Positions 9,628-19,362 are shown, numbered from the stretch's first letter. The stretch: 64,000 bases of DNA from Amycolatopsis sp. FBCC-B4732 (GCF_023008405.1 NZ_CP095376.1:830001-894000), one strand, 5' to 3'. Made by a program: numbers and translations. The notes: generated by a model from the letters alone, not told the origin.

Positions 9628-11006
9628 GCCTCCACTTCGGACACCTGACCCGCCGGCCACCCGGTGTTCCCCGTGAAAGTCAGCCGCAGGTACCGATCCG
9701 CCGCGGACACCGGGATCGTCACCGCGTTCCCGGTCGCCGGGTCGAACGCGTACCCGGTCGGACTCCCGCCGTTCACGGCTATCGTCTGCGTCCGGCGACC
9801 CCACGACGCCGGCAGTTTCAGCACCACCCGGCCGACCGCGGCCGGCGCGCCCAAGTCCACCGTCAACGTCTGCGGGAACGCGTTGTTCGCGCTCTCCCAA
9901 TAACTCGAAGCATTCCCGTCCACGGCGTTCCCCGCCGGATACCCGCCCTGCGCCCCGCTGGCGGTCACCGGCCGCCCCTGAGCCAGGTTGACCGACGCAG
10001 GTTGCCCGCCGAGCTGAGCGGCCCAGTACCGAGTCCGGTCCAGGTAAGCGGTTTCCGAAGCCGCGCCGGAAGTCCCATAGGCCCCTGAGAAAGTCTCGTA
10101 AGCCCCCGAAGGTGGCGAGGACGAAGCCGGTTCGATGACCGACCCCTCGTGCCACTCGTTGAACGACGTCACCGAAACCCAGTCCGCCTGCGAAGAAAGC
10201 GCGTTCTGCCACTCGCGGTCGTAGGTCGCGCCGTTGTCCCGCGCCAACGTCGGAGTCGTGTTGCCCGGCACCGCCCGATCGTCGACGTACCCCGGACCCA
10301 CCGAAGGTGCCCACACGAGCCCGTTCGCTTCGCAGTAAGCCCCCGCCTCACGCCAGCCCGGCGCGGTGGCCCCGGCGATCGCGTCGTAGGTGTACATCCC
10401 GCCGAAGTGCGCGACCTTGCTCGTGTCCGTCGTCTGCGCCAGCACGATCGCCGACGACCGCACCTGGTCCAGCGCCGTCCAGTCGCCGATCCGCAGGCTC
10501 TCGAAGACGTAGAACGCGCCACGGCCGCCTTCGCGGTAGAACGCGGGACTCGAACCGTACCGGCCCAGGATGTAGTTCACGTCGGCCACGGTGGACGCCG
10601 CCGTCCGTCCGCTGTAGGGCTCGAGGTGCCATGCGACCCGGATCCCGTGCCGGGCCGCGGCTTCGAGCACGCCGGCCGCCAGACCGTCCTCGTAGGACCC
10701 CTGACCCCACCAGCTGTACACGAGCACCCCGGCGCCGGACTGCTCGATCCAGCGCATGTGCTGCTCGACGGCCCCCGCGAAATCACCGGAGTCGTACGGG
10801 CCCAGCACCGGGTAGAAGTTGGCGCCGACGTCGGCCGGCGGTGTGTGGCCGCCCTGCTGCCAGTGCCGGTAACCGGTCGAACTGCCACCGTACCAGGGGT
10901 AGTAGAACAAGTGGGTCCGGCTCGAGAGCGCCGCCGCGTGGGCGACACCCGGCAAAGTGGCCGCCAGCAAGAGAAGTGCGGCGAGGAACGTCGAAATCCG
11001 GCGCAT
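9615..11006 (-). CDS. Secreted GH99-type endo-alpha-mannosidase/mannanase with discoidin-like domain
   Basis: 463 residues from ATG 11006 (GAGGGG upstream). A signal peptide covers about residues 1-25 (ending AHAA). The catalytic barrel follows: FYYPWYGG at the start, VYSWWGQGS, WHLEPYSGR and the SFNEWHEGS segment with the acidic residues typical of GH99. Residues from about 335 on form an F5/8 type C (discoidin, CBM32-like) domain (NLAQGRPVTASG, VDGNASSYWES). GH99 enzymes cut alpha-1,2-mannosyl links inside mannan or N-glycan branches. With the GH92 gene at 20395 it suggests use of fungal or yeast mannan. Confidence 0.88.
   Translation of the reverse strand: MRRISTFLAALLLLAATLPGVAHAAALSSRTHLFYYPWYGGSSTGYRHWQQGGHTPPADVGANFYPVLGPYDSGDFAGAVEQHMRWIEQSGAGVLVYSWWGQGSYEDGLAAGVLEAAARHGIRVAWHLEPYSGRTAASTVADVNYILGRYGSSPAFYREGGRGAFYVFESLRIGDWTALDQVRSSAIVLAQTTDTSKVAHFGGMYTYDAIAGATAPGWREAGAYCEANGLVWAPSVGPGYVDDRAVPGNTTPTLARDNGATYDREWQNALSSQADWVSVTSFNEWHEGSVIEPASSSPPSGAYETFSGAYGTSGAASETAYLDRTRYWAAQLGGQPASVNLAQGRPVTASGAQGGYPAGNAVDGNASSYWESANNAFPQTLTVDLGAPAAVGRVVLKLPASWGRRTQTIAVNGGSPTGYAFDPATGNAVTIPVSAADRYLRLTFTGNTGWPAGQVSEVEAYAS
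9618..9633. terminator. Small hairpin covering the ends of two convergent genes
   Basis: GGAGGC-GTAA-GCCTCC: a 6-bp stem with a GNRA-type loop. The loop contains the TAA stop of the ROK gene, and the GH99 stop lies just outside the stem. It may act as a bidirectional terminator, though it lacks a T run. Confidence 0.5.
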
Positions 11007-11083
11007 GGGGACCCCTCGGTGGATGCGGAGTGTTCCAGACCATACGGACACGCGCCGAACCAGGGCAACACTTCACCGGACAT

Positions 11084-11097
11084 ACGCAAACTTGCGT
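11084..11097. promoter_or_regulatory. Inverted repeat upstream of the GH99 gene
   Basis: ACGCAA-AC-TTGCGT is a perfect 6-bp inverted repeat about 80 bases upstream of the GH99 start. It is a candidate operator. Related CGCAA/TTGCG half-sites, but with a 4-base spacer, occur upstream of the subtilase at 14482-14495. Confidence 0.35.
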
Positions 11098-11120
11098 CGG
11101 AAACCCACCAGGAAAAGCGA

Positions 11121-11150
11121 AAACCGCCCCGGGCGAACCCGGGGCGGTTT
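11121..11150. terminator. Strong terminator behind the subtilase gene
   Basis: A perfect 13-bp stem, AAACCGCCCCGGG with its complement, and a CGAA loop, 14 bases beyond the subtilase stop. Read on the minus strand, the stem is followed by a T-rich stretch, as in an intrinsic terminator. Confidence 0.9.
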
Positions 11151-11163
11151 CCGTTGAGCGGGA

Positions 11164-14100
11164 CTAGCTCACGGCGTTGATCAGCACCAGCGAGGAGCCG
11201 ACCGTGACACCGGTGTCGGTCTGCACGGTCAGCTGACCGCGCAGGGTGCGGCCCGCGGCCGGGGCGGTCGTGACCGTCACCGTCGCCGGCACCGTCCACG
11301 AGCTGCCCGACGCGTGCGCCGCGACGGTGTCGTTCACCGCGACCGACCCGAAGGCCGGGTTGGTGAAGACGTCGAGGTAGTCGTACTCGGTGGTGCCGGA
11401 AGGCACCGCGTACCCGTCGACCAGCGCGACCCAGACACCCGCGGCCGGGTTGGGCACGGTCACCGACTCCTCGGAGTCACCGTCCGCGCTGACCCCCGCC
11501 TGCACGCAGGTGCCGGTCGTGCAGTTGTACAGCACCAGGTCCAGGTCGGCGCCCGTGTCGGACGTCTTGCCGATCGTGGCCGTCAGCGACGTCGAACCCG
11601 GCGTCACCGCGATCTGGTACTGCTGCTGCGCACCTTCGGCGATCGAGGGCCGCGCCACCTTTGCGCTGCCCAGCGTGGCGCCATTCAGCTTGCCGGTGAA
11701 CGCGCCCAGCGTGTTCGTCACGGTGTAGGACCGCGCGATCGGCGTGCCCAGCGTGGCCGAGGCGATGGTGTCCGGGTTCGGCGAGATCGCCGTGCCCAGC
11801 ACCGAAGCCGTCAGCTTGTACGCCGCGTCGGCCACATCGGACGTCCGGCGCGCCTCGACGACGATCTCCCACACGCCCGGGAGCGGGTTGGCGATCGTGC
11901 GGCTGGTCGGCGTGCCACCGGGGCAGCCGGCACCCGCGTCGGGGAGGTAGCAGTACGTCGTCGACGTGCTGGCCTCGGCCGGGACGCCGGTCGGGTCGTA
12001 GCGCAGGAACCGCACCTGGCCCTTGCCCGGGGCACCGGCACCCGCGTCCAGGTCCACCTTCAGCGCGCTGGCACCCTGGGGCACCCGCACGAAGTAGCTG
12101 GTCGCCTGGTTGCGGGCGATCTTGCCGGAGACGTCGACCTGGTAACCCTTGGCGGCGGTGAACTCCTGCGGCGCGAAGACCGTGTTGAGGGTCTGCACGT
12201 CGACGCCGATGGTCAGCGGGTTGTCCAGGTTCAGCACCGCCGAGTGGGCGCCCGCCTTCTTCGGGTCGACCTTGACGTCGAACTTCACCGGCGTGTTCAG
12301 CGGCAGGACCACCGTGGACTTCGACGAGAACGTCCCGTCGTTGCCCGTCCACCGCGCGAAGTACGGCACCGGCTGCGCCGAACCCGTGGTGCGGGTGATC
12401 GTGTACGTCCGGGTGTAGGCCGTGCCCGTGGTCACGCCTTCGCGGTCGTGGATGCCCACGCCCGTGTTCGGCGTCGCCAGCTGCTGCGACAGCGCCGTGT
12501 GCACCTCGACCGACGTCGAAACGGCGTCCGGCTTCGGGTTCAGCGACAGCGCGACGAACGCGGCCGGGACGTTGAACAGGCCCGCACCCTGGGCGTAGGC
12601 GTCGATGCCCGGCACGAACCGCGCGGTCGACTTGATGGCCGAGCGCAGCTGCGCGACCGGCGGCCGCTGGCCCTTGTGCGTCGCCTTGTACGCGCTCACC
12701 AGCAGTGCCGCCGCGCCGGTCGCCTGCGGCGACGCCATCGACGTGCCCTGCAGCATCGCGTAGCCCGCGGGCAGGCCGTACGTGCCGGCCACCGGGCCTC
12801 CCGCTTCCCAGCGCGGGATGGTCGCGATCGCCGCGCCGGGCGCGATGATGTCCGGCTTGAAGCCGCCGTCTTCACGCGGGCCGCGCGAGGAGAACGGGTG
12901 CAGCGACTCGGCGTTCTTGGTGACCGAGCCGTAGTTCGACAGCCAGGTCTCCTTGGTGATGTACGAGCCGACCGAGATCGCGTCCGTGGCCACCGACGGG
13001 TCGCCGACGGTGTTCGCCCCGGCGCCGCTGTTGCCGGCCGAGATGAAGATCTGGACGTTGTACTCGGCGATCGTGCGGTTGTAGAGCTCCGCACGGGCGT
13101 TGTTGCCGTCGTTGAGCGCGGGCAGGCCGCCGATCGAGATGTTGATGACGTCGGCGCCGTGGCTGGCCGCGTAGACGACACCGTCGATCAGGCCCGACGA
13201 CGTGCAGGCGGTGCCGGTGAGGCAGACCTTGACCGCCAGGAGCTTCGCGCCCGGGGCCGCGCCGTCCATCTTGCCGCCGAAGAGGTCGTTGCCGGCGGCG
13301 ATGCCCGCGACGTGCGAGCCGTGCTCGGCCCCGGCGATGCCGATGCCGACGTAGCCCGGCTTGTCGGTCTGGACCACGAATGCCATCCGCTCGGCGACGT
13401 CGGTCGCCGGGTTGTCCGTGCCGAAGAAGCCGTAGTCGTACTTCTTGGCGTAGTCGGTCATCGGCTTCTCGTCGGTGAAGTCGCCGTTGCCGTTGAGGTC
13501 GACCCGGACCTCCTTGGTCGCCGGGTCGAGCAGCACGCCCCACGAGTCGGCGCGGTCGCCGTCGCGGTTGACGTCACCGCCGGTCTCGCTGTCCGCGCCG
13601 CCCAGGTCGCCGGCGGTCTCGCTGAAGACGCCGAAGGTGTACGGGCCGCCGGTGGCGGGCGCCGTCCAGGTCTTGGCGTTCGCGGTGAACGTGCCGGTGT
13701 AGGTCTGGGTCGACTGCTTGACCCAGGTGCCGTCGCCCGAGTTGGTGGCGTTGGCGTTGTACCAGTCGACGATCTTGCGTTCGCCGTGGCTGGTGGTGGC
13801 CAGCGCGGGGGAGTCGAGGTCGACGCCGGAGTCGAGCACCGCGACCGTGGTGTCCTTGCCGTCCCAGTTGGGCAGGACCTGGCCGAACTGCGCCGCGTAG
13901 GTGTCCCCGGTCGGCAGGTACGGGTTGACGCGCGGGGTGTTCTTGCCCGGGGCCGGCTGCGGCAGCGGGGTGGTCGCGCCGTCGGGCTTGGGGTCGTCGC
14001 GCTGGATGAGGCCGTCGACGTCGACGGCGTTGACGGACTTGAGCTTGGCGGCCTTCTCGGCCTTGTCCGTCGGGATGCTGACCTTGACGTAGTCGAGCTT

Positions 14101-14397
14101 GGTGTCGGTGGACTGGACGACGCCGCCGAGCGCCTTGAGCTCGTTCACGGCGGTGCCGGTCTGGCCCTTTTCCGCCGCGATCAGCAGCGTGACGTCCGGT
14201 TTCCCGGCCTTTTCGGCTTCGGCGACGAGCGCGCGGTCGTGCTCGTCGAGGGTCTTGCCGTCGGTCGCGCCGGTCGAGGGCGGGGCCTGCTGGGCGGACG
14301 CCACGGGAACGGCGACGCCGAGGACGGAGGCGCCGAGAGCGGTGGCGAGGACGGTGATCCCGGCCCGCCGTCTCCAGCGCGATCTGTGCTGTGTCAC
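11164..14397 (-). CDS. Secreted subtilisin-like serine protease (S8 family)
   Basis: 1077 residues from the GTG at 14397, chosen because GAAGGG lies 8 bases upstream and it gives a proper signal peptide (WRRRAGITVL to ASAQ, about 1-35). An inhibitor-I9-like propeptide covers about 65-125. The catalytic triad is visible: Asp189 in VAVLDSGVD, His362 in EHGSHVAG and Ser553 in QGTSMASPQ, with the oxyanion Asn in SAGNSG. About 370 residues of beta-sandwich domains follow, including a pre-peptidase-like stretch. Between Asp and His there is a long insert with an EF-hand-like DVNRDGDRADS. It probably digests proteins outside the cell. Monocistronic, with a strong terminator. Confidence 0.95.
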   Translation of the reverse strand: MTQHRSRWRRRAGITVLATALGASVLGVAVPVASAQQAPPSTGATDGKTLDEHDRALVAEAEKAGKPDVTLLIAAEKGQTGTAVNELKALGGVVQSTDTKLDYVKVSIPTDKAEKAAKLKSVNAVDVDGLIQRDDPKPDGATTPLPQPAPGKNTPRVNPYLPTGDTYAAQFGQVLPNWDGKDTTVAVLDSGVDLDSPALATTSHGERKIVDWYNANATNSGDGTWVKQSTQTYTGTFTANAKTWTAPATGGPYTFGVFSETAGDLGGADSETGGDVNRDGDRADSWGVLLDPATKEVRVDLNGNGDFTDEKPMTDYAKKYDYGFFGTDNPATDVAERMAFVVQTDKPGYVGIGIAGAEHGSHVAGIAAGNDLFGGKMDGAAPGAKLLAVKVCLTGTACTSSGLIDGVVYAASHGADVINISIGGLPALNDGNNARAELYNRTIAEYNVQIFISAGNSGAGANTVGDPSVATDAISVGSYITKETWLSNYGSVTKNAESLHPFSSRGPREDGGFKPDIIAPGAAIATIPRWEAGGPVAGTYGLPAGYAMLQGTSMASPQATGAAALLVSAYKATHKGQRPPVAQLRSAIKSTARFVPGIDAYAQGAGLFNVPAAFVALSLNPKPDAVSTSVEVHTALSQQLATPNTGVGIHDREGVTTGTAYTRTYTITRTTGSAQPVPYFARWTGNDGTFSSKSTVVLPLNTPVKFDVKVDPKKAGAHSAVLNLDNPLTIGVDVQTLNTVFAPQEFTAAKGYQVDVSGKIARNQATSYFVRVPQGASALKVDLDAGAGAPGKGQVRFLRYDPTGVPAEASTSTTYCYLPDAGAGCPGGTPTSRTIANPLPGVWEIVVEARRTSDVADAAYKLTASVLGTAISPNPDTIASATLGTPIARSYTVTNTLGAFTGKLNGATLGSAKVARPSIAEGAQQQYQIAVTPGSTSLTATIGKTSDTGADLDLVLYNCTTGTCVQAGVSADGDSEESVTVPNPAAGVWVALVDGYAVPSGTTEYDYLDVFTNPAFGSVAVNDTVAAHASGSSWTVPATVTVTTAPAAGRTLRGQLTVQTDTGVTVGSSLVLINAVS

Positions 14398-14481
14398 TGA
14401 AACGACCCTTCGTGAAGATGTGCGTCCGTGCAGTACACAGCGTGGGATCTTCGTCAGCAATAAGACAGTTAGCCCAAAGAC

Positions 14482-14495
14482 CGCAATTGGTTGCG
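14482..14495. promoter_or_regulatory. CGCAA/TTGCG inverted repeat upstream of the subtilase
   Basis: CGCAA-TTGG-TTGCG, about 85 bases upstream of the protease start. A candidate operator, placed much like the ACGCAA/TTGCGT repeat upstream of the GH99 gene. Confidence 0.3.
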
Positions 14496-14570
14496 AGCCG
14501 AATGGCCTAATGGGCTGACCGGTTAGGCGGCAACCCGAAGCTGTGCTTTCCGGTGAAAGGAACGCTCTTG

Positions 14571-14586
14571 CTATATGCGCGTATAG
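14571..14586. promoter_or_regulatory. Near-perfect palindrome upstream of the TetR gene
   Basis: CTATATGCGCGTATAG pairs at all but one position pair. It lies 28 bases before the 20-bp palindrome of the same intergenic region and may be a second operator or overlap the promoter. Confidence 0.4.
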
Positions 14587-14598
14587 GCGGCTACGTTG

Positions 14599-14618
14599 AC
14601 GTGTAGTCGACTACACGT
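14599..14618. promoter_or_regulatory. Perfect 20-bp palindrome, probable TetR operator
   Basis: ACGTGTAGTCGACTACACGT is a perfect palindrome 15 bases before the ATG of the TetR gene, which heads the exporter operon. It is placed where an autorepressor would block the promoter or early leader. Confidence 0.75.
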
Positions 14619-14633
14619 ACGTATAGGACGAGC

Positions 14634-15248
14634 ATGAGCACCGAAGACCTCACCGCGCGGGCCCGGATCCGCGACGCCGCCATCCGGCTGTTCACCGAAC
14701 GCGGCATGGAGAAGACGTCGATCCTGGACATCGCCGAGGAAGCCGGGGTGTCGGGCGGGCTCATCCGCCACCACTTCGGCTCGAAGGACGGGCTGCGCGA
14801 GGCGTGCGACGCGCACGTCTTCGACGAGCTGGTGAAGTTCAAGGAGGAAGTGCTGGCGAAGGGGGCCGCGAACCCGGGGTTCCTCCCGACGTTCGACGCC
14901 CGCCAGCTGCTGTTCCGGCGGTACATGGGCCGCGCGATGATCGACGGCTCCGAAGCCGCGGCCGCGCAGTTCGTCGAGATCGTCGACGGCACCGAGAGCT
15001 ACTTCCGCGAGCAGGGCATGGACATGCCCGACCCGCGGGGTGTCGCCGCCGCCCTCGCCGCGATGACCGGCGGGCTGATGATCCTGCAGGACCACGTCGC
15101 CCGCGCGCTCGGCGAGGAACCGGGCACGAACGAGGCGATGCTGCGGATGTCGGCCGCCGCCGGCCACCTGTTCCTGAACCCGCTCGCCACCACCGAAGTC
15201 CTCGAAAAGGCCCGCGAAGCGCTGGCCGCGTACCGGAGGAAGGAATGA
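14634..15248 (+). CDS. TetR-family repressor of the adjacent ABC exporter
   Basis: 204 residues. N-terminal helix-turn-helix at about 10-60 ([14 protein letters not shown], then [15 protein letters not shown]), followed by an all-helical ligand-binding domain. It heads an operon with an ABC ATPase and a permease: its stop overlaps the ATPase start as ATGA. A perfect palindrome just upstream indicates autoregulation, relieved when the exported compound binds. The ligand cannot be deduced. Confidence 0.92.
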   Translation: MSTEDLTARARIRDAAIRLFTERGMEKTSILDIAEEAGVSGGLIRHHFGSKDGLREACDAHVFDELVKFKEEVLAKGAANPGFLPTFDARQLLFRRYMGRAMIDGSEAAAAQFVEIVDGTESYFREQGMDMPDPRGVAAALAAMTGGLMILQDHVARALGEEPGTNEAMLRMSAAAGHLFLNPLATTEVLEKAREALAAYRRKE

Positions 15249-16150
15249 CGATGGCCGAAGCGATCACCGCCGATGGCCTCACCAAGGCGTTCGGCACGGC
15301 GAAAGCCCTCGACGGGCTCGACCTGACCGTGCACACCGGCGAGGTGCACGGCTTCCTCGGACCCAACGGCGCGGGCAAGACCACCACGATCCGCGTCCTG
15401 CTGGGGCTGATGCGGGCCGACGGCGGCCGCGCCACCCTGCTCGGCGGCGACCCCTGGACGGACGCGACGCGGCTGCACCGGCGGCTCGCGTACGTCCCCG
15501 GTGACGTCACGCTGTGGCCCAACCTCACCGGCGGCGAGGTCATCGACCTGCTCGGCCGGCTGCGCGGCGGGCTCGACGTCAAGCGGCGCGCGGAACTCGT
15601 CGAGCGGTTCGACCTCGACCCGCGCAAGAAGGGCCGGACGTACTCGAAGGGCAACCGGCAGAAGGTCGCGCTCGTCGCGGCGCTGGCGTCCGATGTGGAG
15701 CTGCTGGTGTTCGACGAGCCGACGTCCGGGCTCGACCCGCTGATGGAAGAGGTCTTCCGGCAGGTCGTCGAGGAGGAGCGCGGACGCGGCGACCGGACGG
15801 TGCTGCTCTCGTCGCACATCCTGTCCGAGGTCGAGGCGCTGTGCGACCGCGTCACGATCATCCGCGCCGGCCGCACCGTCGAGTCGGGGACCCTGGACGA
15901 GCTGCGGCACCTGGGCCGGATCACGATCGACGCGTCGCTCGTGCGCGTGCCGGCGGACCTCGGGTCGCTGCCGGGGGTGCACGACCTGAGCTCGTACGGC
16001 TCGCACGTCCACCTCTCGGTCGACCAGGCGGCGCTGGACGACGTCATGCGGCACCTGGCCGGGGCCGGGCTGCGGAACCTCGTCAGCCGCCCGCCGACGC
16101 TCGAGGAGCTGTTCCTGCGCCACTACGAGCCGGTCGGAGCGGCGCGATGA
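15245..16150 (+). CDS. ABC transporter ATP-binding protein
   Basis: 301 residues from ATG 15245 (GGAGG a few bases upstream); a second ATG two codons later is also possible. Walker A is GPNGAGKTT at about 39-47, the signature is the variant YSKGNRQKV, Walker B is [12 protein letters not shown] and the switch His is in SSHILSE. The C-terminal 80 residues are the extension typical of drug and antibiotic exporter ATPases (DrrA-like). It forms a complex with the permease that starts within its stop codon. Confidence 0.95.
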   Translation: MTMAEAITADGLTKAFGTAKALDGLDLTVHTGEVHGFLGPNGAGKTTTIRVLLGLMRADGGRATLLGGDPWTDATRLHRRLAYVPGDVTLWPNLTGGEVIDLLGRLRGGLDVKRRAELVERFDLDPRKKGRTYSKGNRQKVALVAALASDVELLVFDEPTSGLDPLMEEVFRQVVEEERGRGDRTVLLSSHILSEVEALCDRVTIIRAGRTVESGTLDELRHLGRITIDASLVRVPADLGSLPGVHDLSSYGSHVHLSVDQAALDDVMRHLAGAGLRNLVSRPPTLEELFLRHYEPVGAAR

Positions 16151-17709
16151 CCGGGACCTGGGCGCTGCTGCGGGTGGTGCTGCGCCGCGACCGGCTGCTC
16201 ATGCCGTTGTGGATCGTCTGCCTCGCGGCCGCGCCGATGGGCTACCTGTCCTCGATCGAGGCGGCGTACCCGGACGCGGCGTCGCGGCAGCACTTCTACG
16301 ACCTCAACGCGTCCAGCGCGACGTTCGTGGTCCGCAACGGCCCGCTCTACGGCTCGTCGGCCGGGAACCTGCTGGCCTGGCAGTGCGGGTTCGTCCCGGT
16401 CGTGGTCGGGCTGGTCGCGCTGCTCACCGTCGTCCGGCACACCCGGGCCGAAGAGGAGGCCGGGCGCCGCGAGCTGACCGGCGCGACCGCCGTCGGGAGG
16501 CACGCCGGGCTGGCGGCGGCGGTGCTCGCGGCCTGCGGCGCGTGCCTGGTGTACGGCCTGGTCGTGGGGGCCGGTCTGGCCGCGCAGGGGGTTCCCGTCG
16601 CCGGCGCGCTGGCGCTGGGACTCGGGTTCACCTTGTCCGGCTGGGTGTTCGCCGGCGTCGGGGCGGTCGCGGCGCAGCTCACCTGGGGTGCGAGCGGCGC
16701 GCGGGGTATCGGGATCGGCGGGCTCGTCCTGGCGTTCCTGCTGCGCGCGGCGGGCGACAGCAGCGGCTCGGCGTCCTGGCTCGCGTGGCTGTCGCCGATC
16801 GGCTGGGCGCATCGGCTGCGGCCGTTCGCGGGGGAACAGTGGTGGGTGCTCGCGGTGGGCGTCCTCGCGACCGCCGTGTTCTTCGGGACCGCGGTCCTGC
16901 TGTCGGCTCGCCGTGATCTCGGCGCGGCACTGCTTCCGGCGCGGCCCGGGCGGGCGACGGCGAAGGCGTCGCTGCGCTCGCCGTGGGCGCTGGCCTGGCG
17001 GCTGCAGCGGGGGACGCTCGTGGTCTGGACCGGCTGCCTCGCGCTGATCGGGCTGCTGATGGGCGGGGTCGCGCAGAACGTCGCGGACATGATGCGCGAC
17101 AACCGGGCCGTCGCGGACGTGCTCTCCCGCATGGGCGGCGGGGGCGCGGTGACCGACGCGTACCTGGCGGGCACGATGACGCTGTTCGGCCTCGCGGCGG
17201 CGGGTTACGCGGTGCAGGCGACGCTGAAGCCGCGTGCCGAGGAGGCGGCGGGCCGCGCGGAACCGGTGCTGGCGACGGCGGTCGGACGGCTCGGCTGGGC
17301 GTCGGCGCACTGGCTGATCGCCCTGGCCGGCTCGGCGGTCCTGCTGGCGGTCACGGGACTGGCTACCGGGTTGGCGTACGGAACGGGCGCGTCACTGGTT
17401 CCGGCGGCGCTGGCGCAGCTGCCGGCGGTGTGGGTGCTCGCGGGTCTGGCCGCGGCGTTGATCGGCTTCGTCCCGCGCTTCGCGGCGGCGGCGTGGGGGC
17501 TGCTGGGCGCGTTCCTGCTGCTGTCGCTGGTGGGGACGGCGTTGCGGTGGAACGACGTCGTGCTGGGGATTTCGCCGTTCCAGCACCTGGCCCGGTTGCC
17601 GGGTGGGACGTTCTCCGCGGCCCCGGTCCTATGGCTGGTCCTGATCACGGCGGCGGCCGGCGCGCTCGGGCTGATCGCGTTGCGGCGCCGGGACATCCCG
17701 GTGGGCTGA
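16147..17709 (+). CDS. ABC transporter permease, polyketide-antibiotic-exporter type
   Basis: 520 residues, ATGA overlap with the ATPase. About 12 hydrophobic segments form two six-helix halves joined near residue 265-290, where a charged linker ([17 protein letters not shown]) lies. Full-length fused permeases of this size are usual for the actinobacterial exporters annotated for polyketide antibiotics. With the TetR gene it forms a self-contained efflux unit. No biosynthetic genes lie next to it, so it may serve self-protection or export of an unknown compound. Confidence 0.93.
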   Translation: MTGTWALLRVVLRRDRLLMPLWIVCLAAAPMGYLSSIEAAYPDAASRQHFYDLNASSATFVVRNGPLYGSSAGNLLAWQCGFVPVVVGLVALLTVVRHTRAEEEAGRRELTGATAVGRHAGLAAAVLAACGACLVYGLVVGAGLAAQGVPVAGALALGLGFTLSGWVFAGVGAVAAQLTWGASGARGIGIGGLVLAFLLRAAGDSSGSASWLAWLSPIGWAHRLRPFAGEQWWVLAVGVLATAVFFGTAVLLSARRDLGAALLPARPGRATAKASLRSPWALAWRLQRGTLVVWTGCLALIGLLMGGVAQNVADMMRDNRAVADVLSRMGGGGAVTDAYLAGTMTLFGLAAAGYAVQATLKPRAEEAAGRAEPVLATAVGRLGWASAHWLIALAGSAVLLAVTGLATGLAYGTGASLVPAALAQLPAVWVLAGLAAALIGFVPRFAAAAWGLLGAFLLLSLVGTALRWNDVVLGISPFQHLARLPGGTFSAAPVLWLVLITAAAGALGLIALRRRDIPVG

Positions 17710-17740
17710 GGAGCACACGCGAACCCCCGGTAGAACCGAG

Positions 17741-17826
17741 CGGCAACCGAGGGAGTCGAACCCTGCGCGGCTTGTGAAGGCGGCGCCCATGGACCGGCCC
17801 TGACCCTTCGGCGGGCGACGGCTGCC
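17741..17826 (-). other. tRNA-like remnant (8-bp acceptor and T-arm, degenerate body)
   Basis: On the minus strand GGCAGCCG (17819-17826) can pair with CGGTTGCC (one G-T), and just inside the 3' strand is a T-arm, AGGGTTCGACTCCCT. The intervening part does not fold into a normal D-arm. The best anticodon loop, TTCACAA, sits on a stem with two of five pairs broken. I read it as a decayed tRNA or a chance likeness, not a working gene. It lies in the 204-base gap between the ABC permease and the amidohydrolase. Confidence 0.25.
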
Positions 17827-17913
17827 ATCTGTGTCAACGGTAGCTGGTACCCGGATATTTCCCATCTCAAGCCGTGCTTCACCCGGACGGGTCCGGCTGG
17901 CAAGGTAAGCGGC

Positions 17914-19362
17914 ATGGATGATCTCCTGCTGCGCCGCGTGCGCCCCGGACTCGGCGGCGAGCTCGCGGACGTCCGGGTGAACGACGGCCGCGTCACGGCG
18001 ATCACCGAGCCGGGGGCGCCCGGGTTCGCCGCGCGGGTGGTCGACGGCCACGGCGGCACGCTGCTGCCGGGTCTGGTGGACGCGCACGTCCACGTCGTGC
18101 AGTGGGCGACGTCCCGCCGTCGCATCCCCTTGGGCGCGGCCCGATCGGCGGCGGAGGCGATCGAGCTGCTGCTGGCGCACCTGCTGGCGACGCCGGCCGC
18201 GCAGTCGGAGCTGGTGGTGGGCGCGGGCTTCCGCGACGGGCTGTGGCCGGACCTGCCGCACAAGGACATGCTGCAGCGCGCACTGCCCGGCCGCGCGGTC
18301 GCGTTGTTCAGCGCGGACCTCCACACGCTGTGGCTGAGCCCGGCGGCGCTGAAGCTGATCGGCCGCGACCACCCGACGGGCGTCCTGCTGGAAGCCGACT
18401 GCATGAGCGCGACGGCCCAGCTCCCGACGGCGGCGATCGACACCCAGGACGAGTGGGTGGCGGAAGCCCTCGCCGCGGCGGCCGCCCGCGGGGTGACGCA
18501 GATCGTCGACTACGAGTTCGCGGACACGGTGGCGGACTGGACCCGCCGGGCCACGCCGTCGACCCGGATCTCGTGCGTGATCGCGAAGCACCTGCTGGAC
18601 CAGACCATCGAGCGCGGCCACCGCACGGGCGACGTCCTCCCGGACTCCGGCGGGCTCCTCACGGTCGGCCCGTTCAAGCTCTTCGTGGACGGTTCCCTCA
18701 ACACGCGCACGGCCTACTGCCACGAACCGTACCCGGGCAGCGATTCCCCGGGCTCGCTGGAACTGCCGCCGGATTCGCTGGTCCCGTTGATGCAGCGCGC
18801 TTTCGACCACGGTTTGCTGCCGGCGGTCCACGCGATCGGCGACCACGCGAACACGATCGCGCTCGACGCGTTCGAGGAGGTCGGCTGCCCGGGCCGCATC
18901 GAGCACGCCCAGCTGCTCTCGCCGGCCGACGTCCCCCGGTTCGCGGCTTTGGGCCTGGTGGCGTCGATCCAGCCCGCCCACCAGCCGGACGACCGGGACG
19001 TGGCGGACCGCCATTGGCACGGCCGGACTTCGCGCGCGTACCCGTACCGTTCCCTGCTGGAATCGGGCGCCCGCTTGGAGTTCGGCTCGGACGCCCCGGT
19101 GGCGCCCCTCGACCCGTGGGACGGAATAGCTTCGGCGGTCGCCCGCACGGACGACGACAGGCCACCGTGGCACCCGGAACAGTCGATCCCGTTCGCCGAG
19201 GCCCTGGCTTCCTCGTCCGGCGGCCGGCGCGGCGTGGCGGTGGGCGACCTCGCGGACCTGATGGTGACGGCGACGGACCCGTCGACGCTGTCGCCGTCCG
19301 ACTTGAGAAACCTCCCGGTGACGGCCACCATCCTCGGCGGCCACGTGACGCACCAGATCTGA
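17914..19362 (+). CDS. Amidohydrolase family 3 metal-dependent hydrolase
   Basis: 482 residues. Amidohydrolase layout: a small beta-sandwich start with LLPGLVDAHVHVV (metal ligands) at about 50-62, a lid and barrel, DGSLNTRTAYCHEPY, HAIGDHAN, EHAQLL and SGARLEFGSDAPVAPLDPW near the end. This matches the YtcJ-like family-3 group, which hydrolyses N-acyl or imide bonds in unidentified substrates. Cytoplasmic. It stands alone between the exporter operon and a membrane protein; the substrate cannot be told. Confidence 0.9.
   Translation: MDDLLLRRVRPGLGGELADVRVNDGRVTAITEPGAPGFAARVVDGHGGTLLPGLVDAHVHVVQWATSRRRIPLGAARSAAEAIELLLAHLLATPAAQSELVVGAGFRDGLWPDLPHKDMLQRALPGRAVALFSADLHTLWLSPAALKLIGRDHPTGVLLEADCMSATAQLPTAAIDTQDEWVAEALAAAAARGVTQIVDYEFADTVADWTRRATPSTRISCVIAKHLLDQTIERGHRTGDVLPDSGGLLTVGPFKLFVDGSLNTRTAYCHEPYPGSDSPGSLELPPDSLVPLMQRAFDHGLLPAVHAIGDHANTIALDAFEEVGCPGRIEHAQLLSPADVPRFAALGLVASIQPAHQPDDRDVADRHWHGRTSRAYPYRSLLESGARLEFGSDAPVAPLDPWDGIASAVARTDDDRPPWHPEQSIPFAEALASSSGGRRGVAVGDLADLMVTATDPSTLSPSDLRNLPVTATILGGHVTHQI

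Noticed and set aside
11314..14400. 1028-codon open frame on the plus strand
   Set aside because: Antisense shadow of the subtilase; composition is Arg/Gly/Val repeats with no domain.
17741..17826. A working tRNA gene on the minus strand
   Set aside because: The acceptor and T-arm can pair, but the D-arm is absent and the anticodon stem has two of five pairs broken; kept only as a remnant.
17741..17826. Selenocysteine tRNA (TCA in a loop, 8-bp acceptor)
   Set aside because: No matching anticodon stem and no long variable arm; the FdhF-like protein in the window has no in-frame UGA.
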